From DAOUCP01 sp034432155 (lineage in GTDB: Bacteria; Chloroflexota; Anaerolineae; Epilineales; Epilineaceae): 31,778 bases of DNA. The notes below the pieces were generated by a model. The model ran no database searches, was not told where the DNA came from, and worked only from the letters and a program-made list of their open reading frames with translations. Below, one piece after another: positions 23,736 through 31,725 of this stretch (the first letter of the stretch is position 1; each line of letters begins with the position of its first letter). The stretch is from NCBI GenBank assembly GCA_034432155.1, contig DAOUCP010000038.1, positions 1 to 31,778 on the forward strand. Reading direction: 5' to 3'. The translations under genes and the position numbers were made by a program.

Positions 23736-24758
23736 TCACGCTGGCACGTGGCCATCGATGATGGCCGGTAGTGCGCCGCGTGCGTAAGCCTGCCGAATCT
23801 CGCGGGCGATGCGGCGACCGGTGCTCATCGGTTCGTCGAACCACATGGCGGCATAGGGAGAGCCGTCGACGAACAGGTTCGTGCCGGCGACGATCCGACA
23901 GCTGATCTCGATGACATGGAACTGCATGTCCGGCGTGAGGATCGTCTCCAGGCAGAATGGTCCCCACAAGCCGCGCGGATCGATCAGCTGTCGCGAGGCG
24001 GCCACCGTGCGCTCGCCCATGTCGTAGGCCGTCTCGAGCAGCGATTCGCGAAGCACAAGCGGCGAGTTGCCGACCACGACGTAGCTTGGGCTGGGCTCGA
24101 GCTCCGCCTGCAGGGAGTGTGGCAGCCGGCCCAAGGCATCCACGTTGGTCTCATAGCGCCGATCCATGCTGAGGATCTCAAGCCGGTTCTCGATCACCGA
24201 CTGGAAGTAGTGCACGTACAGGGTCACGCCGACGGCGTACTCCTGGATGGCGTAGCCGGTGTCGGCCAACTCGTCGATCCGCCGTTGCAGCGACGCGCGA
24301 TCCTTGGCCAACACATAGCCGCTGCCGCCTGCAGCGCCGTGCTGTTTGAGGATCACCGGCCAGCGGTCCACTTCGTCGGGCGAGGCGTACTCGGCCGGCA
24401 GGGGGAGACCAGCGTTTCGTAGCCACTGCCGCTGCAAGTCCCGATCGGCTTCCCAGCGCAGGATGGCCTTGTTGCCATAGTACCCGACACGCAAGCGCTC
24501 GTTCGTCTCGCGGCCCAGGTAAGCCACGAAGGAGCCATGGGGCACGACCACGGCCCCATGTTCGATCAGCCGATCCTCGATGGTCGGGAAGTCCGCGTAG
24601 CTGTCGATGGTCCACAGATCGTCGATGAACGAGTAGCGGCGGTACAGCCGCTCCCGCCCTTGGGGAGCGACCACCAGGTTGCGGAGTCCTTCGTCGCGGG
24701 CTCCCTTGAGGATCTGAAGCGCCGAGTGACTGCCGAGTGTGGCGACGACCGGCTTCAT
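23736..24758 (-). CDS. purP: PurP homologue 2 (formate-dependent AICAR ligase family)
   Basis: The product is 340 residues and is the more canonical of two PurP paralogues. It starts VVATLGSHSALQILKGARDEGL, keeps a Gly-rich ATP loop (VILKQHGAAGGSGYVL, near residues 132-147), and has YFQSVIENRLEILSMDRRYETNVD and the C-terminal WGPFCLETILTPD...EISCRIVAGTNLFVDGSPYAAMWFDEPMSTGRRIAREI, all matching archaeal PurP. The expected reaction is AICAR + formate + ATP to FAICAR. The ATG at 24758 is 9 bp after the purD stop, so it belongs to a purD-purP2 transcript. The 'LGSHSAL' opening is shared with the purP1 copy 5 kb away. The substrate specificity of either copy is not proven by sequence. Confidence 0.88.
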   Translation of the reverse strand: MKPVVATLGSHSALQILKGARDEGLRNLVVAPQGRERLYRRYSFIDDLWTIDSYADFPTIEDRLIEHGAVVVPHGSFVAYLGRETNERLRVGYYGNKAILRWEADRDLQRQWLRNAGLPLPAEYASPDEVDRWPVILKQHGAAGGSGYVLAKDRASLQRRIDELADTGYAIQEYAVGVTLYVHYFQSVIENRLEILSMDRRYETNVDALGRLPHSLQAELEPSPSYVVVGNSPLVLRESLLETAYDMGERTVAASRQLIDPRGLWGPFCLETILTPDMQFHVIEISCRIVAGTNLFVDGSPYAAMWFDEPMSTGRRIAREIRQAYARGALPAIIDGHVPA

Positions 24759-24767
24759 CCGCGGGCC

Positions 24768-26078
24768 CTAGATCGGTGGCCGGCCAGCAATGGCCCGAGC
24801 GGCGATGTCCCGTCGGTACTGCATGTCATCGAAGTGCACGCCCTTGGGGCCGATGGCGGCGTAGGCACCCGCCGCCGCCTCCGGGAGGCTGTCCCGCACA
24901 CAGACAACTCCCAGGACCCGCCCACCGGCGGTCACGAGCTCGCCGTCCTGCTGCCGCGTTCCGGCATGGAAGACCTTCACTCCGGGCGCCTCCTCAGCGG
25001 CCTCCAGGCCGCGAATGGCCGCTCCCGTCTGGGCCTTTTCTGGGTAGCCTGGCGCCGCGAGCACGACGCACACCGCCGCTTGCGGAGGCTGGGAGGCTAC
25101 GGTCGCCTCGCCCACGTCGCCGGCGGCGACACCGGCCAGCACGTCCAGCAGGCCATCGCCGGCAATCGGCAGTTGGACCTGAGTCTCCGGATCGCCGAAG
25201 CGCACGTTGTACTCGATGACCAACGGTCCAGCGGCGGCCTGCATCAGGCCACAGTAGAGGCAGCCGGTGAAGGTCACACCCTCTCGCGCCATTCCCCAAA
25301 TGGTGGGCTCGATGACCCGGTCCCGAACCTGGTCGAGAAACCGCGGCGTGGCGATGGGAGGCGGGCTGTAGGAGCCCATGCCGCCGGTGTTCGGCCCGGC
25401 GTCGCCGTCCAGCAAGCGCTTGTAATCCTGCGCTGGCGGAAAGAGAACGTAGCGCTTGCCGTCCACTGCGGCCATCACCGAAAGCTCCTGACCGCTAGCC
25501 ACCTCTTCGATCAGCAGTCGACTACCGGCCTGGCCGAACTTGCGCTCGACCATCGCTGTCCGGATGGCCAGCTCCGCTTCGGTCATGTCGCGACAGACGG
25601 TCACGCCCTTGCCCGCTGCCAAGCCATCGGCCTTCACGACGCAATGACCGTCCATGTCAAAGGCCGCACGGCGGGCTGTCTCAGGGTCGTCCGCCACCAC
25701 ATACCGCGGATGGGGAATGCCGTAGCGGGCCATGAAGTCGCGCGCCCAGGACTTGCTGGTCTCCAGCCGAGCCGCGGCCGCCGTGGGCCCGAAGACCGCC
25801 AGCCGCTCCGCCTGAAAGGCGTCCACGATTCCTTGCGCGAGTGGCGCTTCCGGTCCGATGACGGTCAGGTCGATGTTCGTCTCGCGGGCAAAGCGGAGCA
25901 GGCTGGCGACGTCCGAGTCACCGACCGACAGGTTCTCCACCTTCGGCTCCCGCGCCGTCCCGCCATTGCCTGGTGCGACGACCACCTGGCGCACCCCCGG
26001 GGAGCGGGCCAGCGACCAGGCAAGGGCATGTTCACGACCGCCGCCGCCGATGATGAGAACCTGGATGGCTGCAGGCAT
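24768..26078 (-). CDS. purD: Phosphoribosylamine--glycine ligase (GAR synthetase)
   Basis: This 436-residue ATP-grasp enzyme couples glycine to phosphoribosylamine. It starts VLIIGGGGREHALAW, contains VVKADGLAAGKGVTV (nucleotide loop), QDYKRLLDGDAGPNTGGMG and EYNVRFGDPETQVQLP, and has the standard length. The ATG at 26078 has GGGAG upstream. purP2 begins 9 bp after its stop, and the PurN-like gene lies 157 bp upstream on the same strand. The gap carries a promoter-like TGG-TAGAAT box, so purD-purP2 may start its own transcript. Confidence 0.96.
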   Translation of the reverse strand: MPAAIQVLIIGGGGREHALAWSLARSPGVRQVVVAPGNGGTAREPKVENLSVGDSDVASLLRFARETNIDLTVIGPEAPLAQGIVDAFQAERLAVFGPTAAAARLETSKSWARDFMARYGIPHPRYVVADDPETARRAAFDMDGHCVVKADGLAAGKGVTVCRDMTEAELAIRTAMVERKFGQAGSRLLIEEVASGQELSVMAAVDGKRYVLFPPAQDYKRLLDGDAGPNTGGMGSYSPPPIATPRFLDQVRDRVIEPTIWGMAREGVTFTGCLYCGLMQAAAGPLVIEYNVRFGDPETQVQLPIAGDGLLDVLAGVAAGDVGEATVASQPPQAAVCVVLAAPGYPEKAQTGAAIRGLEAAEEAPGVKVFHAGTRQQDGELVTAGGRVLGVVCVRDSLPEAAAGAYAAIGPKGVHFDDMQYRRDIAARAIAGRPPI

Positions 26079-26123
26079 GGAAGATGGCTCCCGTTTCTCC
26101 GAGGCGCTACCAGCGAGGCGGGG

Positions 26124-26132
26124 ATTCTACCA
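26124..26132 (-). promoter_or_regulatory. Possible extended -10 promoter for purD
   Basis: On the minus strand the 9-mer TGG-TAGAAT (26132-26124) matches the extended -10 pattern. No -35 is visible at normal spacing. It is about 45 bp upstream of purD. The same gap contains a 13-bp palindrome CCAGGGCCCCTGG (26153-26165). Confidence 0.3.
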
Positions 26133-26235
26133 CACCCCTTTATCTTGCGGCGCCAGGGCCCCTGGTGGGCAGCCGAAGGTTGCTGCCGGATGGCAACGCG
26201 CCAGGGCGCCGGCGAACCTTGCTGCCAGGCGGTCG

Positions 26236-27102
26236 CTAGCCGGCGGCAAGCCGCTGCTCCACCTCGGCCGTCAGATCCAGGCCGCCCTCCAGCACCTGCC
26301 CGGCATCGTTCTCGATACCTCGCGGGGCGAGGCGCAGTCGGCCCTCGGCCACGGCGCGAACCGTCTCCAGCATGAGGGGCATCTCCCTTGCCAGGCCGAT
26401 GCGCCGCAGGGCGAGAAACAGCGGATGGGTCGCTTGCCGCTTGAGCAGGCGCTGGCTGTTGATGAGCGCCAATCGCTCCTCGAGGCACTGCGGCAAACTT
26501 GCCCACAGGGGGTCGAGTTCTGCGCCGCGGAGCGAGTAGCGGCAGAAGGTTGCCACCGGGCCCCGGTCTACGTCCGGCGTGACCCGGTGCAGCATGACCC
26601 CCGACTCCCGCATGTCGGTGGCGATGAGATCCCAGATGACCTCGAACCACATCTTGCCCGAGGGGCCACTGGGCAGGGCCGGATGGAGGTTCAGTCCCCG
26701 TCGCTCGCTGCACTGCTGCCGACCCCAGATCCACATGTCGCCCAGCAGCAGGTCCAAGTCGGTCGGTGGGAGGCGACGACGGAAGCTTGCGTAGTATGCG
26801 TCGCGCCAAGCCCACAGAGGCTCCTCGTCGCCTGCTGCAGCGGCTCGTCGAGCGGCGCGTCGCTCCTCCGGACGGAACCGGACGGCCGAGGCTCGCAGGA
26901 CGGGCAGGCCGAACTCAGCCTCGATCCCGGCCACCGATTCGTCGGTGACCGACGACTCGCCCGGCTCCCGGTTGACGAACAGGAACGCGATCCGCACGCC
27001 CGGCAGGCGCTTGTCACGGCAAGCGGCAGCAATGGTGCTCACCAGCTGCCGCGAGCCAGTGCTGGTCATGGTGCTGAAGAGACCAATCGACGCCTCGGCC
27101 AT
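26236..27102 (-). CDS. PurN-like formyltransferase, divergent
   Basis: The product is 288 residues, much longer than the usual 190-210 of PurN. The formyltransferase core is clear: GLNLHPALPSG with Asn138 and His140, and PDVDRGPV with Asp179, which match the catalytic Asn-His-Asp of GAR transformylase. The N-terminal Rossmann part differs from the usual GSGSNLQA (here FSTMTSTGSRQLV), and about 90 extra residues follow the core. In the cluster it most likely formylates GAR to FGAR using 10-formyl-THF, upstream of purD. The ATG at 27102 has GGAGGAAG upstream and is preferred over an in-frame ATG at 27138. Because the sequence is divergent, another formyl acceptor is possible. Confidence 0.75.
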   Translation of the reverse strand: MAEASIGLFSTMTSTGSRQLVSTIAAACRDKRLPGVRIAFLFVNREPGESSVTDESVAGIEAEFGLPVLRASAVRFRPEERRAARRAAAAGDEEPLWAWRDAYYASFRRRLPPTDLDLLLGDMWIWGRQQCSERRGLNLHPALPSGPSGKMWFEVIWDLIATDMRESGVMLHRVTPDVDRGPVATFCRYSLRGAELDPLWASLPQCLEERLALINSQRLLKRQATHPLFLALRRIGLAREMPLMLETVRAVAEGRLRLAPRGIENDAGQVLEGGLDLTAEVEQRLAAG

Positions 27103-27272
27103 GCTTCCTCCGTCGCTCGTTCTCATTCTGTCAACCATTTCTTCTGGCTGGCTACACGGCTGCGGGTTATTTCAGCACCATGGCGCTGCCGGGTCCAGCG
27201 ACGCTGGAGCCGTGCGACCCTTGCCAGCCGCCTCGGCTCGCGTGAGCCTCTTGCAGCCTGTGGCCACGGCGG

Positions 27273-27301
27273 TTGACTCAGGCCCTCGGCGCACCCATAC
27301 T
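27273..27301 (+). promoter_or_regulatory. Putative promoter for the unknown gene-uvrC unit
   Basis: TTGACT (27273-27278), an exact 17-bp spacer, CATACT (27296-27301). The start of transcription would be near 27308 and the GGGAGG ribosome-binding site lies at 27310-27315. Confidence 0.5.
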
Positions 27302-27326
27302 CTGCCATTGGGAGGCAGAGCCGGGG

Positions 27327-27767
27327 GTGAGCCGACTGGTGGATCCCAACAGCACCGGGGCAATGCGGGAGCGTCACCGCCGGACCATTGCCGAGGCGCT
27401 GCACCTCATGGCCGGCCGGCAAGAGCTGGATGACCAGGCCCGCGACATCCTGGCTATTCTGATCTTGTCGCTGCGGGCCATCCATGCCGGCATCGAGCAG
27501 TCGGCCGCGGTGTGGGACCGCAGGCATTACCACATCCGAGCCGAACAGCTGCGTGCGAACTGGGCGTGGACGGCACGCTACGCGGACCGCCTGCGCCGTC
27601 TTGTCGAGAGCGGCGATGGGGCGCGGATACCCGTCGTCCTGGCCGAGCTGGCGCCCCACTTCGCCGACATTCGCGTGGCCCGGATCACCCGCTCCGATCC
27701 GTTCTGGCGCGGCGCCTACGGCCGGCTCCGCAGCGCCGCTGCCGCTCGATCGCCAGGGGTACAATGA
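27327..27767 (+). CDS. Unknown helical protein coupled to uvrC
   Basis: The product is 146 residues with no recognised family. The GTG at 27327 follows GGGAGG (27310-27315) and a good promoter; an ATG 54 bases upstream, at 27273, coincides with the -35 box and is rejected. The sequence is predicted to be almost entirely helical, with a Trp/Arg-rich middle (AVWDRRHYHIRAEQLRANWAW) and no membrane segment or signal. The stop overlaps the uvrC start codon (ATGA), so it is translated together with uvrC. That ties it to nucleotide excision repair by position only. Confidence 0.7.
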   Translation: MSRLVDPNSTGAMRERHRRTIAEALHLMAGRQELDDQARDILAILILSLRAIHAGIEQSAAVWDRRHYHIRAEQLRANWAWTARYADRLRRLVESGDGARIPVVLAELAPHFADIRVARITRSDPFWRGAYGRLRSAAAARSPGVQ

Positions 27768-29623
27768 GAAGGCCCGACCTGAAGCCGCAGCTCGATGCGC
27801 TCCCAGCGAAGCCGGGCGTCTACCGCTTCCTGGCCGTCGACGAGGAGGTGCTCTATGTCGGCAAGGCGGTCGATCTGCGCAGCCGCGTCCGCTCCTACTT
27901 CCACGATTCGGCCTGCCATTCTCCCAAGACGGAGCGTTTGATCGAGCGTACTGCGGCCATTGACTGGATCGTTACGCCCTCTGAGCTCGAGGCGCTACTC
28001 CTCGAGATGAACCTCATCAAGGCGCACCGGCCGCATTTCAATGTGGTGCTGAAGGACGACAAGCGCTACCCGTACATCAAGGTCACGTGGTCCGATTCCT
28101 TCCCCAAGGTCCTGGCCACCCGCCGCATCGAGGAGGACGGTTCGCGCTACTTCGGCCCGTATGTTTCTGCGGGGGCAATGCACGACACGCTTCACAGCCT
28201 GCGGCGGGTCTTTCCCTACCGGGACTGCGATCGGACCATTCATGGCCAGGATCGCCGGCCGTGCCTGTACTACCACCTGGGTCTGTGCCTGGGTCCGTGC
28301 ATTGGTGCGGTGAGTGAGGAAGGCTATCGGGCCATGATTGCCGACCTGTGTCGCTTCCTACAGGGCCACAGCCGAAAGATTGTGGCCCAGATGCGACAGC
28401 AGATGGAGCGCCACGCTACGGCCCTGGAATTCGAACAGGCGGCCAAGCTGCGTGACCGGCTGGCGGCCATCGACAAGGTCATCGCCCGACAGCGAGTGAT
28501 TGCCCCCACCCTGGTGGACCGTGACGTCATTGCCCTGGCCCGCGACGATGGCTCGGCCATCGCCGAAGTGCTCTTCGTTCGCGGCGGACGGCTGCTGGGC
28601 CGCGAGCACTTCCGTCTTGCAGGTGCGGAAGAATCGAGCGATCGCGACGTGCTTGCCTCCTTCCTCACCCAGTTCTACGACGAGGCAACGCCGATTCCGG
28701 GTGAGATTGTGGTACCCGAATCGCCAGCCGAGGCGGAAACCATCGAGCGCTGGCTGGCAAGCCGGCGGGGCACCCGCGTGCGCATCACCGTTCCTCGGCG
28801 CGGGGCCAAACGCGACATGCTCCGGGTAGCAATGGAGAACGCCACCGAGGCCCTTCGGGCGCTCAAGGCGGCGTACGGACTCGAGCATGCCGGCCGGGCG
28901 GTCGTTGCGCTGACCGAGCTGCGGGATCTCCTGGGGCTGCCGCAGCTACCGCAGCGCATCGAGTGCTACGACATCTCAAACCTTCAAGGAAGCGACACCG
29001 TCGGTGCCATGGTGGTCTTCGAGCGCGGTCAGCCCTGCCGGGCGGACTACCGGCATTTTCGGGTGCGGAGTGCGCCGCCCGGCGACGACTATGCGGCCAT
29101 GGCCGAGGTGCTCGAGCGTCGTTTCCAGCGGCTGGTGCACCACCGCGAAGCGCTGGCCGAAGCCTCTTGCGCCAGCGGTATCCCCGGCTCCTTCGACAAG
29201 GCGCCCGACCTCGTGGTGCTCGATGGCGGCAAGGGGCAGCTTGCGGTGGCCAGGCGCGTCTTGCAGCCCCTTGGCTTGGACGAGATTCCTCTCCTGGCCT
29301 TGGCCAAGCGCAATGAGAACTTGTACCGACCCGGCGAGCCGGGCCCCATCGTCCTGGCGCGCGACAGTGACGCGCTGCAGCTGGTGCAGCGCCTTCGCGA
29401 CGAGGCCCATCGTTTCGCCATCGCCTATCACCGGAAGCTGCGTGGTCAAGGCAGTCTGCGCTCCTCCCTGGATGCCATTCCAGGGATCGGTCCCCGGCGC
29501 CGCCGCGCGCTGTTGGCCCACTTCGGATCCTTGGAGCGCATTCGGGGCGCGTCCGTCGAGGAGTTGGCCAGCGTGCCGGGCATGAACCGCCGGATCGCTG
29601 AGCAGCTGAAGGCGGCCCTGTGA
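27764..29623 (+). CDS. uvrC: UvrABC excinuclease subunit C
   Basis: This 619-residue subunit makes both incisions in nucleotide excision repair. The N-terminal GIY-YIG nuclease has PGVYRF at residues 17-22 and LYVGKAVDLRSR at 30-41. Four cysteines, C155, C167, C175 and C179, keep the CX11CX7CX3C spacing of the UvrC iron-sulfur cluster. A UVR (UvrB-binding) motif follows near residues 200-240 (ALEFEQAAKLRDRLAAID). The RNase-H-like 3'-half contains ECYDISNLQGSDTVGAMVVF and VVLDGGKGQL. The C-terminus has a helix-hairpin-helix pair (AIPGIGPRRRRALL...SVPGMNRRIAEQL). The start overlaps the upstream unknown gene by four bases. Confidence 0.96.
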   Translation: MRRPDLKPQLDALPAKPGVYRFLAVDEEVLYVGKAVDLRSRVRSYFHDSACHSPKTERLIERTAAIDWIVTPSELEALLLEMNLIKAHRPHFNVVLKDDKRYPYIKVTWSDSFPKVLATRRIEEDGSRYFGPYVSAGAMHDTLHSLRRVFPYRDCDRTIHGQDRRPCLYYHLGLCLGPCIGAVSEEGYRAMIADLCRFLQGHSRKIVAQMRQQMERHATALEFEQAAKLRDRLAAIDKVIARQRVIAPTLVDRDVIALARDDGSAIAEVLFVRGGRLLGREHFRLAGAEESSDRDVLASFLTQFYDEATPIPGEIVVPESPAEAETIERWLASRRGTRVRITVPRRGAKRDMLRVAMENATEALRALKAAYGLEHAGRAVVALTELRDLLGLPQLPQRIECYDISNLQGSDTVGAMVVFERGQPCRADYRHFRVRSAPPGDDYAAMAEVLERRFQRLVHHREALAEASCASGIPGSFDKAPDLVVLDGGKGQLAVARRVLQPLGLDEIPLLALAKRNENLYRPGEPGPIVLARDSDALQLVQRLRDEAHRFAIAYHRKLRGQGSLRSSLDAIPGIGPRRRRALLAHFGSLERIRGASVEELASVPGMNRRIAEQLKAAL

Positions 29624-29630
29624 GCGCGTC

Positions 29631-31454
29631 ATGACCGAACCGCGGGAAGCGCTCGGCGAGGCGGAGATCGTCTCCCACCTTGGGGCCACCGAGCTTTTCA
29701 GCCTCCTGGAGCCGGGGGAGCTGAGGCAGCTCGCGGCGCTGTTTCACGTCGTCCAGTGCCCCGGCGGCCACATCCTCACCGAGCCCGGCCAAGTGGATGC
29801 CAGCCTGTGCGTGGTTGTCCGGGGTGGTGTGGTGGTCGGTGGCGGCGAGGCCGCGACCAGCCCAGCGGTGGGCAGTGGGGCTCGAGGCGGCACAGACGCC
29901 ATCACCGGAACCCGTGGCAGTACAGATGCGGCTACCGGAACCCGTGGCTACGGCACCGTCATCGGTCAGCACGGCGTGTTCCTGGGAGCGGCGCGGGGCA
30001 CGGAGGTGCGCACCGTCATGGCCACCACCTTGCTGCACGCCGATGGCGACCAGCTATGGGATTGGCTGCGGCAGCGGCCGCAGGTCCTAGACAAGTTGAT
30101 CCTGCCCGAGGACATCCGGGCGGGACTTGTCCTGGCGGGGGACTCGGCCGCCGTAAGCGGTGAGCACACCATGGCCCTGTTCCGCCGCCACTGGTCGGCG
30201 CTGCTGCGCGGCCTGGTGCTGCCGCTGCTGCTTGCCCTGGCCCTAACTGCCCTGGCCTGGTTCGTCGTGCCGCTGCTAGCGCCTCCGGTGGCCATCTTGG
30301 CCTTAGCGCTGATCGTCCTCGGCCTGCCGATTCTGGCCGCCGCCTGGGCCTTTCTGGACTACTACTACGACTGCCTCATCGTCACCAATCGGCGGATCAT
30401 TCGCATCGAGCGTACGCCGTTGATCGATGCGCGACGGCACGAGGCGCCCTTAGCGTCCATCCAGGATGTGCAAGTGCTGCGACCCAGCCTGCCGGCTCGC
30501 CTGCTGGGCTATGGCGATGTCATCGTCCAGACGGCGAGCACGCGAGGCGCGCTGCACTTCGCGCGCCTGGCGGCGCCGGAACGGGTGCGCGCCGCAGTGT
30601 TCGAGCAGATCGAGCAAGGCCGGGCCTTCGATCGCGAGCGCTACCGCGTGTGGGTGGCGGAGCAGCTCCGTGGCATGCTCAGCGGTGCGGCAGCGCCACC
30701 GATGGCGGCGGAAGAACGGCCGGCAGTCGACGAGGCGGAGCTGCCACCATCGCTGGTTGACCGACCAGGTTTCGGCCGGTCGGCCAGCATCCTCGCCCAC
30801 GCACTGCGGGCGCTGGCCTGGCCTTTGCCCAAGCTGCGATGCCAGCAGGGCGCGGTGGTGACGTGGCGCAAGCACTGGTGGGTGTTGTGGCGTGAAACGT
30901 TCCTCGCGCTGGTCGCTGCCCTGCTGCTCACGGCGGCGCTGCTGTCACTGGTCACCTCGTCCTGGCGCGGCGGACCCTCGCTGCGCGACCGACCCAGGCC
31001 GGCTTTGGTCATCGGTGGCCTGTGGCTCGCGGCCGTGGGGCTTCTGGCCTGGCGGTTTGAGGACTGGCGCAACGACCTCTATCAGCTGACCGACGAGCAC
31101 GTCATCGACATCGAGCGCCAGCCGCTGGGCTTCTTCGAGCACCGTCGCGAGGCGCCGCTGGGTCAGATTCAGGATGTCCGCTGCCACGTACCGAACCCGT
31201 GGGCGCGCCTTCTCAACTACGGCCACGTCGAGATCCAAACGGCCGCGGAGGCAGGCAGCCTGACCTTTGACTACGTGTACGATCCCCGCAGCGTGCAGCA
31301 AGAGATCTTCGCCCGCCTCGACGCCTTGCGGCGACACCGCGAGGAGGCGGAGCGACGTCGCCGGGCAGAAGAAGTGCGCACCTGGCTCGCGGAGTATCAC
31401 CGCCTGGTGAATGACCCCCGTTCGGCGGCCGACCCGCCCTTCGGCGAGTCCTGA
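29631..31454 (+). CDS. Membrane protein: CRP-like N-terminus plus two bPH2 modules
   Basis: The product is 607 residues. Residues about 15-150 resemble a cyclic-nucleotide-binding domain (LGATELFSLLEPGELRQLAALFHVVQCPGGHILTEPGQ), but the phosphate-binding cassette is not recognisable and a Gly/Thr-rich stretch (about residues 83-104) interrupts the beta-barrel. It therefore may not bind nucleotide. Then come two copies of a TM-hairpin plus bacterial PH domain: membrane residues about 187-243 followed by a PH domain about 244-333 (DCLIVTNRRIIRIERTPL...SIQDVQV), and membrane 423-477 followed by 480-567 (LYQLTDEHVIDIERQPL...QIQDVRC). The C-terminus is an acidic/basic coiled coil. It follows uvrC by 7 bp with no clear ribosome-binding site. 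Function unknown; it may sense or organise the membrane. Confidence 0.82.
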   Translation: MTEPREALGEAEIVSHLGATELFSLLEPGELRQLAALFHVVQCPGGHILTEPGQVDASLCVVVRGGVVVGGGEAATSPAVGSGARGGTDAITGTRGSTDAATGTRGYGTVIGQHGVFLGAARGTEVRTVMATTLLHADGDQLWDWLRQRPQVLDKLILPEDIRAGLVLAGDSAAVSGEHTMALFRRHWSALLRGLVLPLLLALALTALAWFVVPLLAPPVAILALALIVLGLPILAAAWAFLDYYYDCLIVTNRRIIRIERTPLIDARRHEAPLASIQDVQVLRPSLPARLLGYGDVIVQTASTRGALHFARLAAPERVRAAVFEQIEQGRAFDRERYRVWVAEQLRGMLSGAAAPPMAAEERPAVDEAELPPSLVDRPGFGRSASILAHALRALAWPLPKLRCQQGAVVTWRKHWWVLWRETFLALVAALLLTAALLSLVTSSWRGGPSLRDRPRPALVIGGLWLAAVGLLAWRFEDWRNDLYQLTDEHVIDIERQPLGFFEHRREAPLGQIQDVRCHVPNPWARLLNYGHVEIQTAAEAGSLTFDYVYDPRSVQQEIFARLDALRRHREEAERRRRAEEVRTWLAEYHRLVNDPRSAADPPFGES

Positions 31455-31470
31455 GCGCTCCGGGCGCTCG
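31454..31470 (+). terminator. Hairpin at the stop codon, possible terminator
   Basis: GAGCGC-TCCGG-GCGCTC (31454-31470) is a perfect 6-bp stem with a 5-nt loop, starting within the stop codon of the bPH2 gene. No clear T-run follows. Confidence 0.3.
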
Positions 31471-31519
31471 CTTGGCTGCACCACTGCCGCCAGGCCGGCT
31501 CGCAGACGGGCCGGCGCAC

Positions 31520-31725
31520 ACGCTGGCCCGTACGCAGGGGCGGTCGACGCTCGAGTCCACAGGCTGGCCCGCCTGCGGGGGCGGTTGGTATTCCAGCCCC
31601 AATGCCCGCCCCTACGCGGCGGCGGTCGGCACTCCGGCCATCGCGCGCGTGACGCGCTGCGCCGGTCGGGGCTCCGGCCGTCAGCTGTGCAACTCGCTGC
31701 GCCGGGGTTCGGCTGGCACGCCGCA
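31520..31725. repeat. Degenerate tandem array of about 41-bp units at the window end
   Basis: Five related units are aligned by a CGGTCG-like core near 31541, 31582, 31623, 31663 and 31703, spaced 40-41 bp. Units contain GCTGGCCCG[TC]..CG[CG].GGGGCGGT. One pair forms a REP-like hairpin: GGGGCGG-TTGG (31578-31588) with CCAA (31599-31602) and CCGCCCC (31606-31612). The 324-bp region 31455-31778 holds no credible gene. Confidence 0.6.

Noticed and set aside
24537..26375. 612-codon plus-strand frame opposite purP2 and purD
   Set aside because: Antisense shadow; no domain, no ribosome-binding site.
27129..27134. Perfect TTGACA on the minus strand upstream of the PurN-like gene
   Set aside because: No -10 box at 15-19 bp; that position is occupied by the ribosome-binding site.
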